In this document: piece by piece, positions 1 to 9,125 of the stretch
How positions within the stretch are numbered: position 1 is the stretch's first letter
Layout of the letters: every line of letters begins with the position of its first letter
Assembly (NCBI GenBank): GCA_049973945.1
Contig: JBMFJH010000004.1
Location: 1 to 64,000, forward strand
DNA from: Acd1 sp049973945
GTDB taxonomy: Archaea; Thermoproteota; Thermoprotei_A; Sulfolobales; Sulfolobaceae
Length of the DNA: 64,000 nucleotides
Reading direction: 5' to 3'
The notes under the pieces: generated by a model
Told to the model about the DNA's origin: nothing
What the model saw: the letters and a program-made list of their open reading frames with translations, nothing else
The model's database searches: none
Made by a program: the position numbers and the translations under genes

Positions 1-293
1 GTCCAGGCGATGTTTGTACTATGCCCGTTGAAGTATTACTGTTTACCACACTTTTGTGTCGCTCGTAGATTTTATAAGGATGTTGATCGCAACGGAAATT
101 CAATTTTTTCCATTAAACCTGTATTAACCGACCTACCTCTTCATGAAAAAGCTGTTCTTACACGTCGGACAAATAGGGCGATTCACCAACTTTAGGCAGA
201 AATTAGGAAAAGTTCGGGTTCGCATGACGCCTTTTCCAGCGCGTCACACTCGAATATCTCGCACGAGCGAGGACTTTTGCCGCCCCAGGTAGG
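1..293. other. End region of probable integrated element, no recognisable gene
   Basis: No open frame here resembles a known protein, and the short frames present lack a convincing start and codon pattern. Because the intN fragment to the right reads towards the tRNA, an SSV-type element would extend leftwards from the tRNA, so these bases should belong to the element or its remnant. The rest of the element and its intC end would lie beyond the left window edge. This assignment is inference from the known SSV integration geometry. Confidence 0.4.
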
Positions 294-355
294 AACACGT
301 CAATTGACGGTAAAACCTGACGTGTTGCCAAAGTTTATAAACGGCCTTTGGCAAC
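294..355 (+). promoter_or_regulatory. intN promoter with two perfect inverted repeats
   Basis: A TATA box (tttataaa, 334-341) lies about 37 bp before the intN ATG at 375. It sits in the 12-bp spacer of a perfect 10-bp inverted repeat (gttgccaaag 324-333 and ctttggcaac 346-355). A second perfect 9-bp inverted repeat (aacacgtca 294-302 and tgacgtgtt 318-326) abuts and slightly overlaps the first. The arrangement suggests operators that would block TBP/TFB, or paired hairpins. The binding protein is unknown. Confidence 0.6.
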
Positions 356-542
356 CGCAAATCGAAGCGTAAAAATGACGCGGGAAAAGACGCGTTACAA
401 ATACGGCGACGTGATAATAAGGGAAAGGAAAGGGCGGTATTACGTCTACATCTTGGAACGTTCGAACGGTGAGACAAGGGAACGTTACGTCGGTCCCTTA
501 ATTGACGTCGTCGAGACTTACCTTAGGCTCAAAAATAGAAGT

Positions 543-559
543 GGGGGTGGCGAACCCCC
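543..559 (-). repeat. GC hairpin just 3' of the tRNA
   Basis: Gggggt (543-548) and accccc (554-559) form a perfect 6-bp stem with a 5-base loop. It lies 5 bases beyond the tRNA 3' end and inside the intN frame. It could assist 3'-end formation of the tRNA or simply be coding sequence of the integrase; no T-run follows on the tRNA strand. Confidence 0.4.
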
Positions 560-564
560 CGCAG

Positions 565-640
<76 letters not shown>

Positions 641-664
641 GAGTTTATCTCTTCCACTAATTCC

Positions 665-670
665 TTTAAA
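665..670 (-). promoter_or_regulatory. TATA box of tRNA-Gly
   Basis: Tttaaa is centred about 27 bp upstream of the mature tRNA 5' end, the normal archaeal spacing. It lies in the short gap between the tRNA and the stop codon of the next minus-strand gene. Confidence 0.6.
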
Positions 671-680
671 TCTTATCCGC

Positions 681-1448
681 TCACAGGGTCACGTTGTAAA
701 AGCCGTAACCCACTAATAGACTTCCTTCGTAGATCGTGAAGTTCAGTCCGAACTGGTTCTGCGTGGTCGCTATCGGAATTGTGACGGTCTTCCCTGGAAC
801 AAGGGTGACCTTCATTTGAGGGGCTGTCGTTGTGCTGAACGCTATCGTAGAAGTGCCGTTTATCGCTATCCCTCCGTTCTGGAACGGGTAGAACTCCAAG
901 CTAAGGGCGTAAACCTTCGTGCCGTTCGGGTAATAAGTGACGTTCTTCAGGAACACAGAGAACGTGTAGTACATGGGGTACCGCACTTGAGTTTGCTGAA
1001 CGTAACCTCCCTTGAGATTCGGTGGGTTCAACCCTTGAACCCCTTGAATGAAGGAGTTCTGAAGCGACAAGACCAAATCAGTGAAGTCCTTAGAGAAGCT
1101 GTAATCGTAAACTCCTCGACCGCTCACGTGTATGCCAGAGATCGACAGGTTGAGTGGGACGGCTATGATGACGCTCTGAGACTGCCCGCCTCCCACGTTC
1201 ACGCTTACGTTCTTGTAGAGCTGATGGGTCTGGTAACTAACCTGGATAAAATAGTTGCCAGAGAACGGGAGTAAGCCGCCGTTATGGACGGTGAAGTTCA
1301 AGTAGGCGTAACTCGGCGAGTTGAACCCGACCACGATTTTGGTGACGCTCATGGAGACCCTAACGTTGGAGACAGTCTGGTACATTAACACGCCGACTAC
1401 GACTATCAGAACCAGGAAAACTAATGCGATAACCGTTGTCTTAGACAA
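681..1448 (-). CDS. Membrane-anchored exported protein, unknown function
   Basis: The 255-residue product starts with one strong hydrophobic helix (about residues 5-25). A long beta-rich extracytoplasmic part follows, with many N-x-S/T sequons, as is typical of glycosylated surface proteins in Sulfolobales. No catalytic motif was recognised. The start is a TTG at 1448, supported by a TATA box (tttaaaaa) around 1471-1480, 28 bp upstream, which implies a leaderless mRNA. It could be a pilin-like or S-layer-associated protein, but nothing decides this. Confidence 0.7.
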   Translation of the reverse strand: MSKTTVIALVFLVLIVVVGVLMYQTVSNVRVSMSVTKIVVGFNSPSYAYLNFTVHNGGLLPFSGNYFIQVSYQTHQLYKNVSVNVGGGQSQSVIIAVPLNLSISGIHVSGRGVYDYSFSKDFTDLVLSLQNSFIQGVQGLNPPNLKGGYVQQTQVRYPMYYTFSVFLKNVTYYPNGTKVYALSLEFYPFQNGGIAINGTSTIAFSTTTAPQMKVTLVPGKTVTIPIATTQNQFGLNFTIYEGSLLVGYGFYNVTL

Positions 1449-1491
1449 GGCTACTTAGCCATGAGAGGGCCGTTTTTAAAAGTCTCTCCAG

Positions 1492-2550
1492 TTACCCTTT
1501 GAATCCGGCTGGTAGGATCCTCCCGTGCTCTACTTTCGATTTGGGCGATATCAAGGCCCCCAGCTTCGCCTCCTTTCCTCTAACTGGCCTTCCTGGATAG
1601 CTCACGGTTATTACTGAGGCTCCTACCTCTGCTTCGTCTCCGACAACCGTGTAGCTCAGGTACACTCTCGACCCGACCTTGGCCTTCCTGCCAACGAGCG
1701 AGTGGGCTATTTCAGCATAAGCCCCCACGTGAGAGCCCTCTTCAAGCGAAGAGAAGCTCCTCACTAGGGCGAAGTCGCCGACGTACGCGTTCCTCCCTAC
1801 GTAGGAGTTCTTGATTACGGCGTAGTTTTCTATCTCGGTGCCCTCTTCTATTACGCTGTTCTTGATTACGACGCCCTGACCTAGCCTCGCGTCCTTGCTT
1901 ATCACGCTGTCCTTACCTTCTAACAGCTCCTGGATAGCGACTACCAGGTCTTCGGGGAAGCCAATGTCCAGCCAGACCCCCGACCACACGAAGAACTCGA
2001 CCCTTCCCTCCCTCGACAGCTGCTCGAAGAAGGAGTAAATGTTGTCGAACTCGACCCTCGGTAAAACGTAAGCCCCACCTAAGGCCAACTGCGACCTACC
2101 TATCCTGATTTGCCCTCCCTCTACAGTGACGGTTCCATAGGTCTGTTCTCCCTTGACTACAGGAACTAAGGAGACGACCGCGTCTTTCCCTGTCGAGAGG
2201 GCGTTGATTAACCCCCTGTAGAACTCCTTGGGGGCGACTATGTCTCCGAAGGCTAGGACGTACTGATCGCCCGAGACCTTCTTGAGACCGTCCTTCACTG
2301 CCCCCTCCAGCCCAGGGGACTTCTGAACTACTAACTCGTATGAAACGTCGAGCTCTTCGAGCGCCTCCTCTACTTGGGAGGCCCTTTCGTTCACGACTAC
2401 TACGAACTCCGAGACCCCGGCCTCCTTCAGACCTACGACGGGGAAACTTACGATCGCCCTACCAGTTATCCTTATTGCCTCCTTTTGGACGTGAAGAGTG
2501 TAAGGAAGTAAGCCCTCACCTCTTCCTGCGGCTAAGAGCAAAGCCTGCAT
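1492..2550 (-). CDS. GlmU-like sugar nucleotidyltransferase/hexapeptide protein, divergent
   Basis: The 352-residue product has an N-terminal nucleotidyltransferase domain (LAAGRGEGLLPYT at the start, Gly-Asp-Ile near residue 100) and a left-handed beta-helix of hexapeptide repeats from about residue 215. The family acts on GlcNAc-1-P or another sugar-1-P and NTP, and in the bifunctional GlmU form also acetylates GlcN-1-P. The usual GxR Arg of the signature loop is Gly here and the PKP motif reads QKE, keeping Lys. The acetyltransferase end is short compared with archaeal GlmU-like proteins of about 400 residues. The gene overlaps the upstream exported-protein gene by 35 nt and belongs to the glmS operon, which points to UDP-GlcNAc synthesis. 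The activity may be altered or lost. Confidence 0.7.
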   Translation of the reverse strand: MQALLLAAGRGEGLLPYTLHVQKEAIRITGRAIVSFPVVGLKEAGVSEFVVVVNERASQVEEALEELDVSYELVVQKSPGLEGAVKDGLKKVSGDQYVLAFGDIVAPKEFYRGLINALSTGKDAVVSLVPVVKGEQTYGTVTVEGGQIRIGRSQLALGGAYVLPRVEFDNIYSFFEQLSREGRVEFFVWSGVWLDIGFPEDLVVAIQELLEGKDSVISKDARLGQGVVIKNSVIEEGTEIENYAVIKNSYVGRNAYVGDFALVRSFSSLEEGSHVGAYAEIAHSLVGRKAKVGSRVYLSYTVVGDEAEVGASVITVSYPGRPVRGKEAKLGALISPKSKVEHGRILPAGFKG

Positions 2551-3922
2551 AGGCTACCACTGCGACTATGATTACCGCTATTGCGTAATATATAACGGAA
2601 TTAAGCGAGTCTGTACTCGAGTTGGAAGCCGAAGTTGTCGTGAGAGTGAGGAACGACGTCGAGTTGGGGTACTTGAACCCGACTAAAGCCAAAATGTTGC
2701 TTCCCGAGTTAGGATAAACGGTCGTCTCGCTCGGAACCTGGAAACGTCCGTGTCCCTTCGTCGCCACCGTTAAGAACTGTTGCCCGTCGGGATAAGCGAA
2801 GTATACGACCCAGTAGCCGTCAAGGTAATTGAGTCCAAGCAACCTCAACGGCGAGTTCCACGAGAGGTTTAGGACGGTCGAGTAACCTTTGAGAGTCAAG
2901 GCCTGTAGCACGAGGCTCGTGTTGGTGGATCTCAACTGAATGGGGTCACCCACATTGAAGGTGGCTGAACTGCCGAAAGGCTCTACTACAGTAGTCCGGT
3001 TCTGCAGTATCCCGTAAATGAGGATGCTCTTGTGGTAGAACACCCTTAACGTCCCGTTGAGCTCGAATTTAAACGCAGTTCCGTTAGCGAAGACCAGGGA
3101 ATACGTAGACTTGTCGACTTGAACGACGTAAAAGGGCGTAGAGTAGCTGACTACGAGCACGGGAAGTCCTTTGACTAGGTGGAGCGCGCCGTTGAAGAAA
3201 ACCACCGTTTCATTGGTCGTAATGTTATAGCCCATGAAGTATGGCTTCCCGCCCAGGAAGCCGTAGACCACTGGGACCTTGTAATTCGTGTAAACGTGGT
3301 AGAAGCGATTACTGCTCAAGTTCAACGGGCGGTTCAGATCGCCTTTCGCAAACGTGAAGAAGTACTCTCGATAATAGGGTGAGTTGACGTGTGTCACGAG
3401 AAGATAGTTTAGGCTACCGTTGACAAAGGCCGTGAAGTTGTTGAAGAAGAGCACGTCCTTCGGTATACCGTACACCTGAACCGTGTGGTGAGACTCAGGA
3501 GTCCATACCATGACGGATCCGTTCTTGAGTACCGCCCAGACGTAGCCGTTGTAGGCTCCTCCACCGACAAAGAGGCCGGTGCTCTGCATGACCGGGGTAC
3601 TATTAACGTAGTAGTAGTAGCTACTCCCAGTCACTAGCCCTAAAGACGAGGGATAGACCCCGAGGAATTTCGAGCCGGAGACCAGATCCTGTCCGTTGGG
3701 CTTGAACACGGTGAAGTTGTCCCCCGCAAACACCAGGAAATAGGGCGTGTCGTTCACGATCTGGACAATGTAGAAGCCCTCCAGGACATAAACGCCGTCA
3801 GAAGAGTAGTGCGGAACAGTGAACATCGACGACTCCACGTTGATGTTCACGGAGAGGAAGGACGCTGTAACGAGAACCAAGAGCGTGAGCACTCTCATGA
3901 ACTTTGTTCTCACGCCGTTCAC
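2516..3922 (-). CDS. Exported protein with C-terminal membrane anchor
   Basis: The 468-residue product has a signal-like N-terminus (about residues 9-26), a long beta-rich, Tyr/Asn-rich body with many N-glycosylation sequons, and a C-terminal helix followed by SRRKR. That is the layout of a surface protein anchored by its C-terminus. The repeated YxVxY...G pattern could reflect a beta-propeller, but I cannot assign a family. The GTG start overlaps the glmS stop by 4 nt (GTGA), so it is translationally coupled between an amino-sugar synthase and a GlmU-like gene. A role at the cell envelope or in glycosylation is only inferred. Confidence 0.75.
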   Translation of the reverse strand: MNGVRTKFMRVLTLLVLVTASFLSVNINVESSMFTVPHYSSDGVYVLEGFYIVQIVNDTPYFLVFAGDNFTVFKPNGQDLVSGSKFLGVYPSSLGLVTGSSYYYYVNSTPVMQSTGLFVGGGAYNGYVWAVLKNGSVMVWTPESHHTVQVYGIPKDVLFFNNFTAFVNGSLNYLLVTHVNSPYYREYFFTFAKGDLNRPLNLSSNRFYHVYTNYKVPVVYGFLGGKPYFMGYNITTNETVVFFNGALHLVKGLPVLVVSYSTPFYVVQVDKSTYSLVFANGTAFKFELNGTLRVFYHKSILIYGILQNRTTVVEPFGSSATFNVGDPIQLRSTNTSLVLQALTLKGYSTVLNLSWNSPLRLLGLNYLDGYWVVYFAYPDGQQFLTVATKGHGRFQVPSETTVYPNSGSNILALVGFKYPNSTSFLTLTTTSASNSSTDSLNSVIYYAIAVIIVAVVAYAGFALSRRKR

Positions 3923-5688
3923 TCTACGGTCACCGTCTTAGCTAAGTTCCTCGGCTTATCTGGGTCGTGGCCCCTGGCTAGGGCCGCGTAATAGCTGACT
4001 AGCTGGATTATAGGGGCGACTCCGAACGGCGCTAGGAACTCCGTCAGGTCGAGGATTATTTCGTGATCTGCTCCCAGCCTCATATTCGCGCTCACCGCGT
4101 AGGTCTCCGCGCCCCTGGCCTTCATTTCCGACAGGTTGTTCAGGAGCAGGTCACCCCTGTCCACGTTGATGAAGAAGACGGGAAAGCCCTGGGTCACCAA
4201 AGCTATCGGGCCGTGCTTGCTCTCGCCGGCTGGATAAGCCTCAGCGTGTATATAAGCGATCTCCTTAATTTTCAGGGCTCCTTCCATCGCCAAGGGAACA
4301 CCTAAGCCCCTGCTAAGGTAGTATGCGCTGTCCTTCCTCGCTAACGCTTCGCCCCATTCCTTAGTTAGACCCTCGTATGCCTCTATCGACCTCTCTATGG
4401 TAGACCTGATCTTCGGTATCTCGTCTCTCATAGCACCCGTTAGTTCGGAGAAAATCAGCGCGAACGAGGCGAGCTGGGAGGTGAAGGTCTTAGTCGCCGC
4501 GACGCCGATTTCGGGGCCAGCTCGCATATAAAGCGCTATGTCGCTCTCCCTGGCCAACGCGCTCCCTATGACGTTCGTCAAGGATATGACCTTAGCCCCC
4601 TTAGCCTTGAACGTCTTCACGGCCTGAATGACGTCCAAAGTCTCGCCACTCTGGCTCACGGCAACGACCACGTCAGAGGGGGAGGCCTTGACCGTGTAGT
4701 ACTCCGAAGCGATCAGGGCGAGCGAGTTGAACCCTTCGGACAACAACAGCTCGTGAAAGTACAGCCCGGCGTGAAAGCTCGTCCCCGAGGCCACTACAAT
4801 TATCCTTCTGGCGTCGCTCAGTGTCTTCACGGCCTTTCGCAGGACTTCCCTGTCGCTCCTCAGGCCGTTAATCGTGTCCTCAGCCGCGACGGGCGACTCG
4901 TGTATCTCCTTGAGCATGTAGTGGGGGTAACCGCCTTTGGACACGCTTTCCGATCTCCAATTGACGGTCAGGACTCTGGACTTCGCGTCCACCGGCTCGC
5001 CGTCGAGGGTCTCTATGTAGACGTCCTCGGGAGTAACGTAGCCCAACTCTCCGTCCTTCAGGACGATGACCCTGTTGGTCGCGTCGAGGAAAGCGGGTAT
5101 GTCGCTGGCGACGAAGTTCATCCCGTTGCCAAGTCCTATCACGAGGGGATTGTCCTTCTTGGCGAAGAAGATCCTTTTCTCCCCCTTGAATACAGCAAGG
5201 ACGGCGTAGCTCCCCTGGATCGCTCTTACGGCGGCCTTGAAGGCTTCAAAGGGATTCATCCCCCTCTTCATGAACTCCTCAATGAGGTGGGGGATCACTT
5301 CGGTGTCGGTCTCGCTCGAGAACCTGTGACCTAGAGACTCGAGCTCTTCCCTCAACTCCCTGTAGTTCTTTATGGTTCCGTTGTGTACTACGGCCACTTC
5401 CCCTTTACAGTCGGAATGGGGGTGAGCGTTCCTATCGCTAGGAGGGCCGTGCGTGGCCCACCTAGTGTGGCCCAGCATGATGTAACCGCTGAGCTCAGGA
5501 ATTCTCTTCGACCTAACTACTTCCTCCACTTTCCCCTTGGCCTTCCTAATCTCGATCCCAGAGGAGCTGACGGCGGCGACTCCAACGCTATCGTATCCCC
5601 TGTACTCGAGCTTCCTGAGAGCGTTTACAGTGATCTCAGCAAGTTTCTTAGACTCCTGCAGGGCCACGACACCGATGATGCCACACAT
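3919..5688 (-). CDS. glmS: Glutamine-fructose-6-phosphate aminotransferase
   Basis: This enzyme converts fructose-6-P and glutamine to glucosamine-6-P, the entry to UDP-GlcNAc and N-glycan precursors. The 589-residue product begins MCGIIGVV, so Cys2 becomes the N-terminal nucleophile of the glutaminase domain. It contains GHTRWATHG near residue 73 and two SIS sugar isomerase domains in the C-terminal half (SGTSFHAG, SQSGET, ESKHGP), and ends in the conserved DKPRNLAKTVTVE. The length is normal. It is the first gene of a tight three-gene operon with the exported protein and the GlmU-like gene. Confidence 0.97.
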   Translation of the reverse strand: MCGIIGVVALQESKKLAEITVNALRKLEYRGYDSVGVAAVSSSGIEIRKAKGKVEEVVRSKRIPELSGYIMLGHTRWATHGPPSDRNAHPHSDCKGEVAVVHNGTIKNYRELREELESLGHRFSSETDTEVIPHLIEEFMKRGMNPFEAFKAAVRAIQGSYAVLAVFKGEKRIFFAKKDNPLVIGLGNGMNFVASDIPAFLDATNRVIVLKDGELGYVTPEDVYIETLDGEPVDAKSRVLTVNWRSESVSKGGYPHYMLKEIHESPVAAEDTINGLRSDREVLRKAVKTLSDARRIIVVASGTSFHAGLYFHELLLSEGFNSLALIASEYYTVKASPSDVVVAVSQSGETLDVIQAVKTFKAKGAKVISLTNVIGSALARESDIALYMRAGPEIGVAATKTFTSQLASFALIFSELTGAMRDEIPKIRSTIERSIEAYEGLTKEWGEALARKDSAYYLSRGLGVPLAMEGALKIKEIAYIHAEAYPAGESKHGPIALVTQGFPVFFINVDRGDLLLNNLSEMKARGAETYAVSANMRLGADHEIILDLTEFLAPFGVAPIIQLVSYYAALARGHDPDKPRNLAKTVTVE

Positions 5689-5765
5689 GTCGGGGAAGAC
5701 CTGAAGCCCTATTTGTCCGTCATATCAGAAAAATGTTATCGGAAACTGGAGCCTCGTAAAAGCGG

Positions 5766-6707
5766 TTAACTTTCAAGTACTCTGACCCCTTCGTCAGTCG
5801 GCCTGGCGTTGACTAATGAGGCCCCGAACGCCCTCAACAGGCTCTCGGCTTTCTCGTCCTTAGTACACACGGTCAGCCCGCCTCCCCCGCCCCCGCTCAC
5901 TTTGCATCCCTTGACGCCCAGCTCCCTGGCTCTGGACACTAACTCGTCCTGAACAGCTGTGCTGACCCCTATGGCCGTGAGGAGGGAGTGGTTCAGGTAC
6001 ATGAGCTCGCCCAACGAATCGGCGTCGCAACTGGTCAGGGCCCTGAGCCCCTCGTCGGTAATCTCGCCTATGAGGTCGAACACCTTCTCGACGAAGGACT
6101 TCCTCCTGTCCATAAGGGCCTTTACCAGCTTGAGTGTTTCGGCGGTAGTCCTTACCCTCCTGAAGTAACCAGCGGCGAACTCAATGCCGCAAGGCTCGAC
6201 CCTCCGAACTTCGCCGTTCCTCCCGAAATAGACGAAACCCCCAAGGGATTCGGTCGTTGTGTCCATTCTGCTGCCGAGTCCTTGCACCCTCAGCTCGACT
6301 TCGTGAGCTATCCTCGCTATTTCCTCGTTGCTCAGCTTCTTCCCCAAAAGCCGCGAGTAAGCCGCTACAGTCCCTACCACTACCCCCGCGCTCGTCCCCA
6401 AACCCACGGAAGGCTCGACGGGCGACTCTATCTCGACCTTCACAGGAACCTCCGCGCCGAAGTACTTCAGCGCCTCCTCAACGTAGCGTAGAACCCTCCT
6501 CGCCTCTTCGCTGTAGACAGTGTAGCTGTCCAGGGAGACCCTAACGCCCTTGATCACCAGGTTCTTAGAGATGACCTCGAACCTTTCAGACCTCTCGACC
6601 TTCACCCTCATCTTTTCCGATATGGTAAAGGCAATCGCTGGTCTCCCATACACGACGGCGTGTTCGCCGAAGAGCGTCGCTTTGAGCGGGACTTCTGCCA
6701 CTATCAT
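5766..6707 (-). CDS. mvk: Mevalonate kinase
   Basis: This GHMP kinase phosphorylates mevalonate in the archaeal isoprenoid lipid pathway. The 313-residue product shows the N-terminal GEHAVVYG motif, the ATP loop PSVGLGTSAG and the C-terminal GGGGGG loop before LTVC. The length is typical. The ATG overlaps the stop of the ThrRS-editing gene by 4 nt, so it is the last gene of an aCPSF2-ThrRS-ed-mvk operon. Confidence 0.95.
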   Translation of the reverse strand: MIVAEVPLKATLFGEHAVVYGRPAIAFTISEKMRVKVERSERFEVISKNLVIKGVRVSLDSYTVYSEEARRVLRYVEEALKYFGAEVPVKVEIESPVEPSVGLGTSAGVVVGTVAAYSRLLGKKLSNEEIARIAHEVELRVQGLGSRMDTTTESLGGFVYFGRNGEVRRVEPCGIEFAAGYFRRVRTTAETLKLVKALMDRRKSFVEKVFDLIGEITDEGLRALTSCDADSLGELMYLNHSLLTAIGVSTAVQDELVSRARELGVKGCKVSGGGGGGLTVCTKDEKAESLLRAFGASLVNARPTDEGVRVLES

Positions 6708-7849
6708 TTCTGCAACCTCGAGCTCACCCTGACTGGTATGGGGGAAGGCGAGAGGGGCTCGTTGACCTTCAGAAGGCCGAGGAGCTCATCCAAAGTCATT
6801 TGTCTTTGCTCGTTCTTCTCCCTTATCTTTACCGTTAGGTTGCCCGTCTCGATTTCCCTTTCCCCTAGAAGCACGACGAAGGGAACCCACTCGGTTCCCG
6901 CCCTCGCGACCTTTTTACCAAGCCCCTCCTTGGTGTCGTCCACGTCGACCCTATATGGGAACAACTTGGAGGCGAGCTCTAGGGCCTTGTCAACGAACAT
7001 TTCCTTGACCGGAACGATCCTCACCTGGATTGGGGACAGCCAAAGTGGGAGCGTCGGCGGGTTCCTTCTCTGTGCTTCCAGCAAGTAATGGTAAATCAGT
7101 GCGTTGACATTGATCTCATAGGAGCCGTCCCTAGAGGTCAGGAGGTACACCTCGTTCTTCGAGTCCTTCACTACCTCGGGTAACCCCTCAGGTTTGCGCT
7201 TTGTTCTAACGAGAATTACGGGATCCTCATTGAGACAGGGGACTCTCCTACCCTTGGGGTTAGCGTAGATTATCCTCAAAGTCCTCTCGTCGAGGTCCCC
7301 GTCCCCTTCCGCTTCTAGCTCGTGGGGAATGAGTTTCCTAAGGTAGTCGATCGCGGCCCTCTTCATCGCGGTAGCTAAGGGTGACCCAGGGAACCCGAAC
7401 TTCTCGCACACCTGCATTTCGTCCGCTTTCTGGAATTCTGGCTCGTTCCTTATCCTCCTCGAGAGCTCGCTCAGCGGGTGACCGTAACACGAGACCGTGA
7501 AGCTCTTGTACCAGCCGAACGGGGCCCTCACGGTTTGCACGCGTTTCGAGAGCGACTCGGCGAAAGCGTCGAGGATTTTAACGGCCTCTGTGGGTGAGGC
7601 CAAGTTGTCTGAGAGGTGAGCGTAAGGGTAAACCACGACGGACGAAGTCTTCACGTTCGATAAGACGTTCAGGACGTCGTTTACAGCCCTTTCGACTACT
7701 TTCTCGTCGTCCCCCTTCTCTACCGTCGTGAACACGACCAGAACGTTCTGACCCTCGAATTCGGGAACCTTCGGCTCCTCTGGGTTCTTTACTGCAGGCT
7801 CCTTGACCCTATAAGAAAACCTCTCGGCGTGAATTAGTAACGTTATCAT
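6704..7849 (-). CDS. Stand-alone threonyl-tRNA synthetase editing protein (ThrRS-ed)
   Basis: The 381-residue product carries the archaeal N-terminal ThrRS editing domain (opening MITLLIHAERFSY, with the Ser-tRNA(Thr)-clearing fold related to D-Tyr deacylase). A reduced middle region follows, then a C-terminal anticodon-binding domain (LWLSPIQVRIVPVKE). The class II catalytic core with motifs 2 and 3 is absent. Crenarchaea are known to split ThrRS into a catalytic protein and this trans-editing protein. It is coupled by 4-nt overlaps to the upstream nuclease and downstream mvk. The catalytic ThrRS is not in the window. Confidence 0.85.
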   Translation of the reverse strand: MITLLIHAERFSYRVKEPAVKNPEEPKVPEFEGQNVLVVFTTVEKGDDEKVVERAVNDVLNVLSNVKTSSVVVYPYAHLSDNLASPTEAVKILDAFAESLSKRVQTVRAPFGWYKSFTVSCYGHPLSELSRRIRNEPEFQKADEMQVCEKFGFPGSPLATAMKRAAIDYLRKLIPHELEAEGDGDLDERTLRIIYANPKGRRVPCLNEDPVILVRTKRKPEGLPEVVKDSKNEVYLLTSRDGSYEINVNALIYHYLLEAQRRNPPTLPLWLSPIQVRIVPVKEMFVDKALELASKLFPYRVDVDDTKEGLGKKVARAGTEWVPFVVLLGEREIETGNLTVKIREKNEQRQMTLDELLGLLKVNEPLSPSPIPVRVSSRLQK

Positions 7850-9108
7850 AACTTGATCTCTTGACCGCTCTGGGGTATAATAACGTCCACTCCTGTCTCC
7901 TCCTTTATCTCCTTGCCGAAGCCCATGAGGCTGTCGGGAGAGCCGTGAACCAAGATCAACTTCTCCAGCTTCTCGGCGCTCTTAACGATCTTCTTCAGCT
8001 CCTTCTTCCCGGCGTGACTCGAGAAGTCGAACATCTCGAGCCTCGCTTTCAGTAAGGGAGAGTACTCGTCGAATTTACCGGTCTCGAGAATCCTCCTTCC
8101 CGGCGTGTTCTCTGCCTGGTAGCTGACCAGGAAGACGGCGTTCTTCGGGTTGGACGATATCTTCCTGAAGTACCAGACCGCCGGCCCTCCCTTCAGCATT
8201 CCAGCACTCGAGATGATCACTCCTTTTTCCTTGACGGCCTTGCTCCTCTCCTCCCAAGTGCTGACATAAGTGAACTCGTCATAGGCCTTCTTCAGGGAGT
8301 TCCAGTCGTTGATGCTCTCCTTATGTTTGATCATTAAGTCCATGATCTCCCTGACCATCCCGTCGTAGAAGACCGGGTACTCGAAGCCGTACTTGGCTAA
8401 AACGGCCAAGAGCTCCTGGCTCCTTGCGAGGCTGAAGGCCGGCACTAGGACTGTCCCTCCGGACTCCACTACTTCCCTCGCAGTCTCCACGAACGCCCTC
8501 TCCGTCTGCTCCCTCGCCGGGTGGTTGAACCTTCCGTACGTCGTTTCCATCACTAGGACGTTAACGTCCCTCAGCGAGTTGAGGTCGGCCGGCTTAGTCA
8601 AGGCGGTGTTCATTAGGTTTATGTCCCCGGTGTAAGCAACCGTGTGAGTCGAAGTGTGAACCTTGATGATCGAGCTTCCTGGTATGTGGCCCGCGTTGCT
8701 CAACTCCACCTTGAAGTTGTCGACCTCGAATGTCTCGTAGAGCCTCTTGGGCTTCCAGTTGTCGATGACCTTCTTGACCTCGACCCACTCGAAGGGCACT
8801 TTGGAGCCGGAGAGCTTCAGGAAGTCCTTGAGCATGAGCTCGGCGATCTCCCTGGTCACTTCAGTCCCATAAACCGGTATGTCCGTTGAGACCTGGTAGA
8901 GGGGCAAAGCACCGACGTGATCGAGGTGAGCGTGAGAAGCCACGAAACCCTTCACTAGACTCGGAGTCTCCTGGAGGGGGAGCACAGGGTTATCGTTCTG
9001 GTCGAAGTTAACGCCGTAGTCCAGAATCACAGCCTCGTTCCTGTCAAAGACCTCGATAGCAGCCCTGCCTACTTCCATACCGCCGCCTAGTACCTTTACT
9101 GATGTCAT
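7846..9108 (-). CDS. Beta-CASP ribonuclease, aCPSF2-like
   Basis: This is a metallo-beta-lactamase RNase with the motif HAHLDH at residues 59-64, TGDINL in the middle, and the beta-CASP motifs SSHAG and LVHGS near the C-terminus. At 420 residues it lacks the N-terminal KH domains of aCPSF1, which fits the crenarchaeal aCPSF2 group involved in RNA processing or decay. I chose the ATG at 9108, not the in-frame start at 9126, because the AT-rich element at 9126-9136 then gives a leaderless mRNA with correct spacing. It is the first gene of an operon with ThrRS-ed and mvk. Confidence 0.85.
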   Translation of the reverse strand: MTSVKVLGGGMEVGRAAIEVFDRNEAVILDYGVNFDQNDNPVLPLQETPSLVKGFVASHAHLDHVGALPLYQVSTDIPVYGTEVTREIAELMLKDFLKLSGSKVPFEWVEVKKVIDNWKPKRLYETFEVDNFKVELSNAGHIPGSSIIKVHTSTHTVAYTGDINLMNTALTKPADLNSLRDVNVLVMETTYGRFNHPAREQTERAFVETAREVVESGGTVLVPAFSLARSQELLAVLAKYGFEYPVFYDGMVREIMDLMIKHKESINDWNSLKKAYDEFTYVSTWEERSKAVKEKGVIISSAGMLKGGPAVWYFRKISSNPKNAVFLVSYQAENTPGRRILETGKFDEYSPLLKARLEMFDFSSHAGKKELKKIVKSAEKLEKLILVHGSPDSLMGFGKEIKEETGVDVIIPQSGQEIKL

Positions 9109-9125
9109 ATGCGAACCTGGGTACA

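Noticed and set aside
10..195. 61-residue open frame in the left flank
   Set aside because: No homology, no promoter, and unlike the codon usage of neighbouring genes; probably chance.
816..1274. 152-residue plus-strand frame opposite the 681-1448 gene
   Set aside because: Opposite strand of an exported-protein gene whose start is supported by a TATA box; the composition looks like antisense translation.
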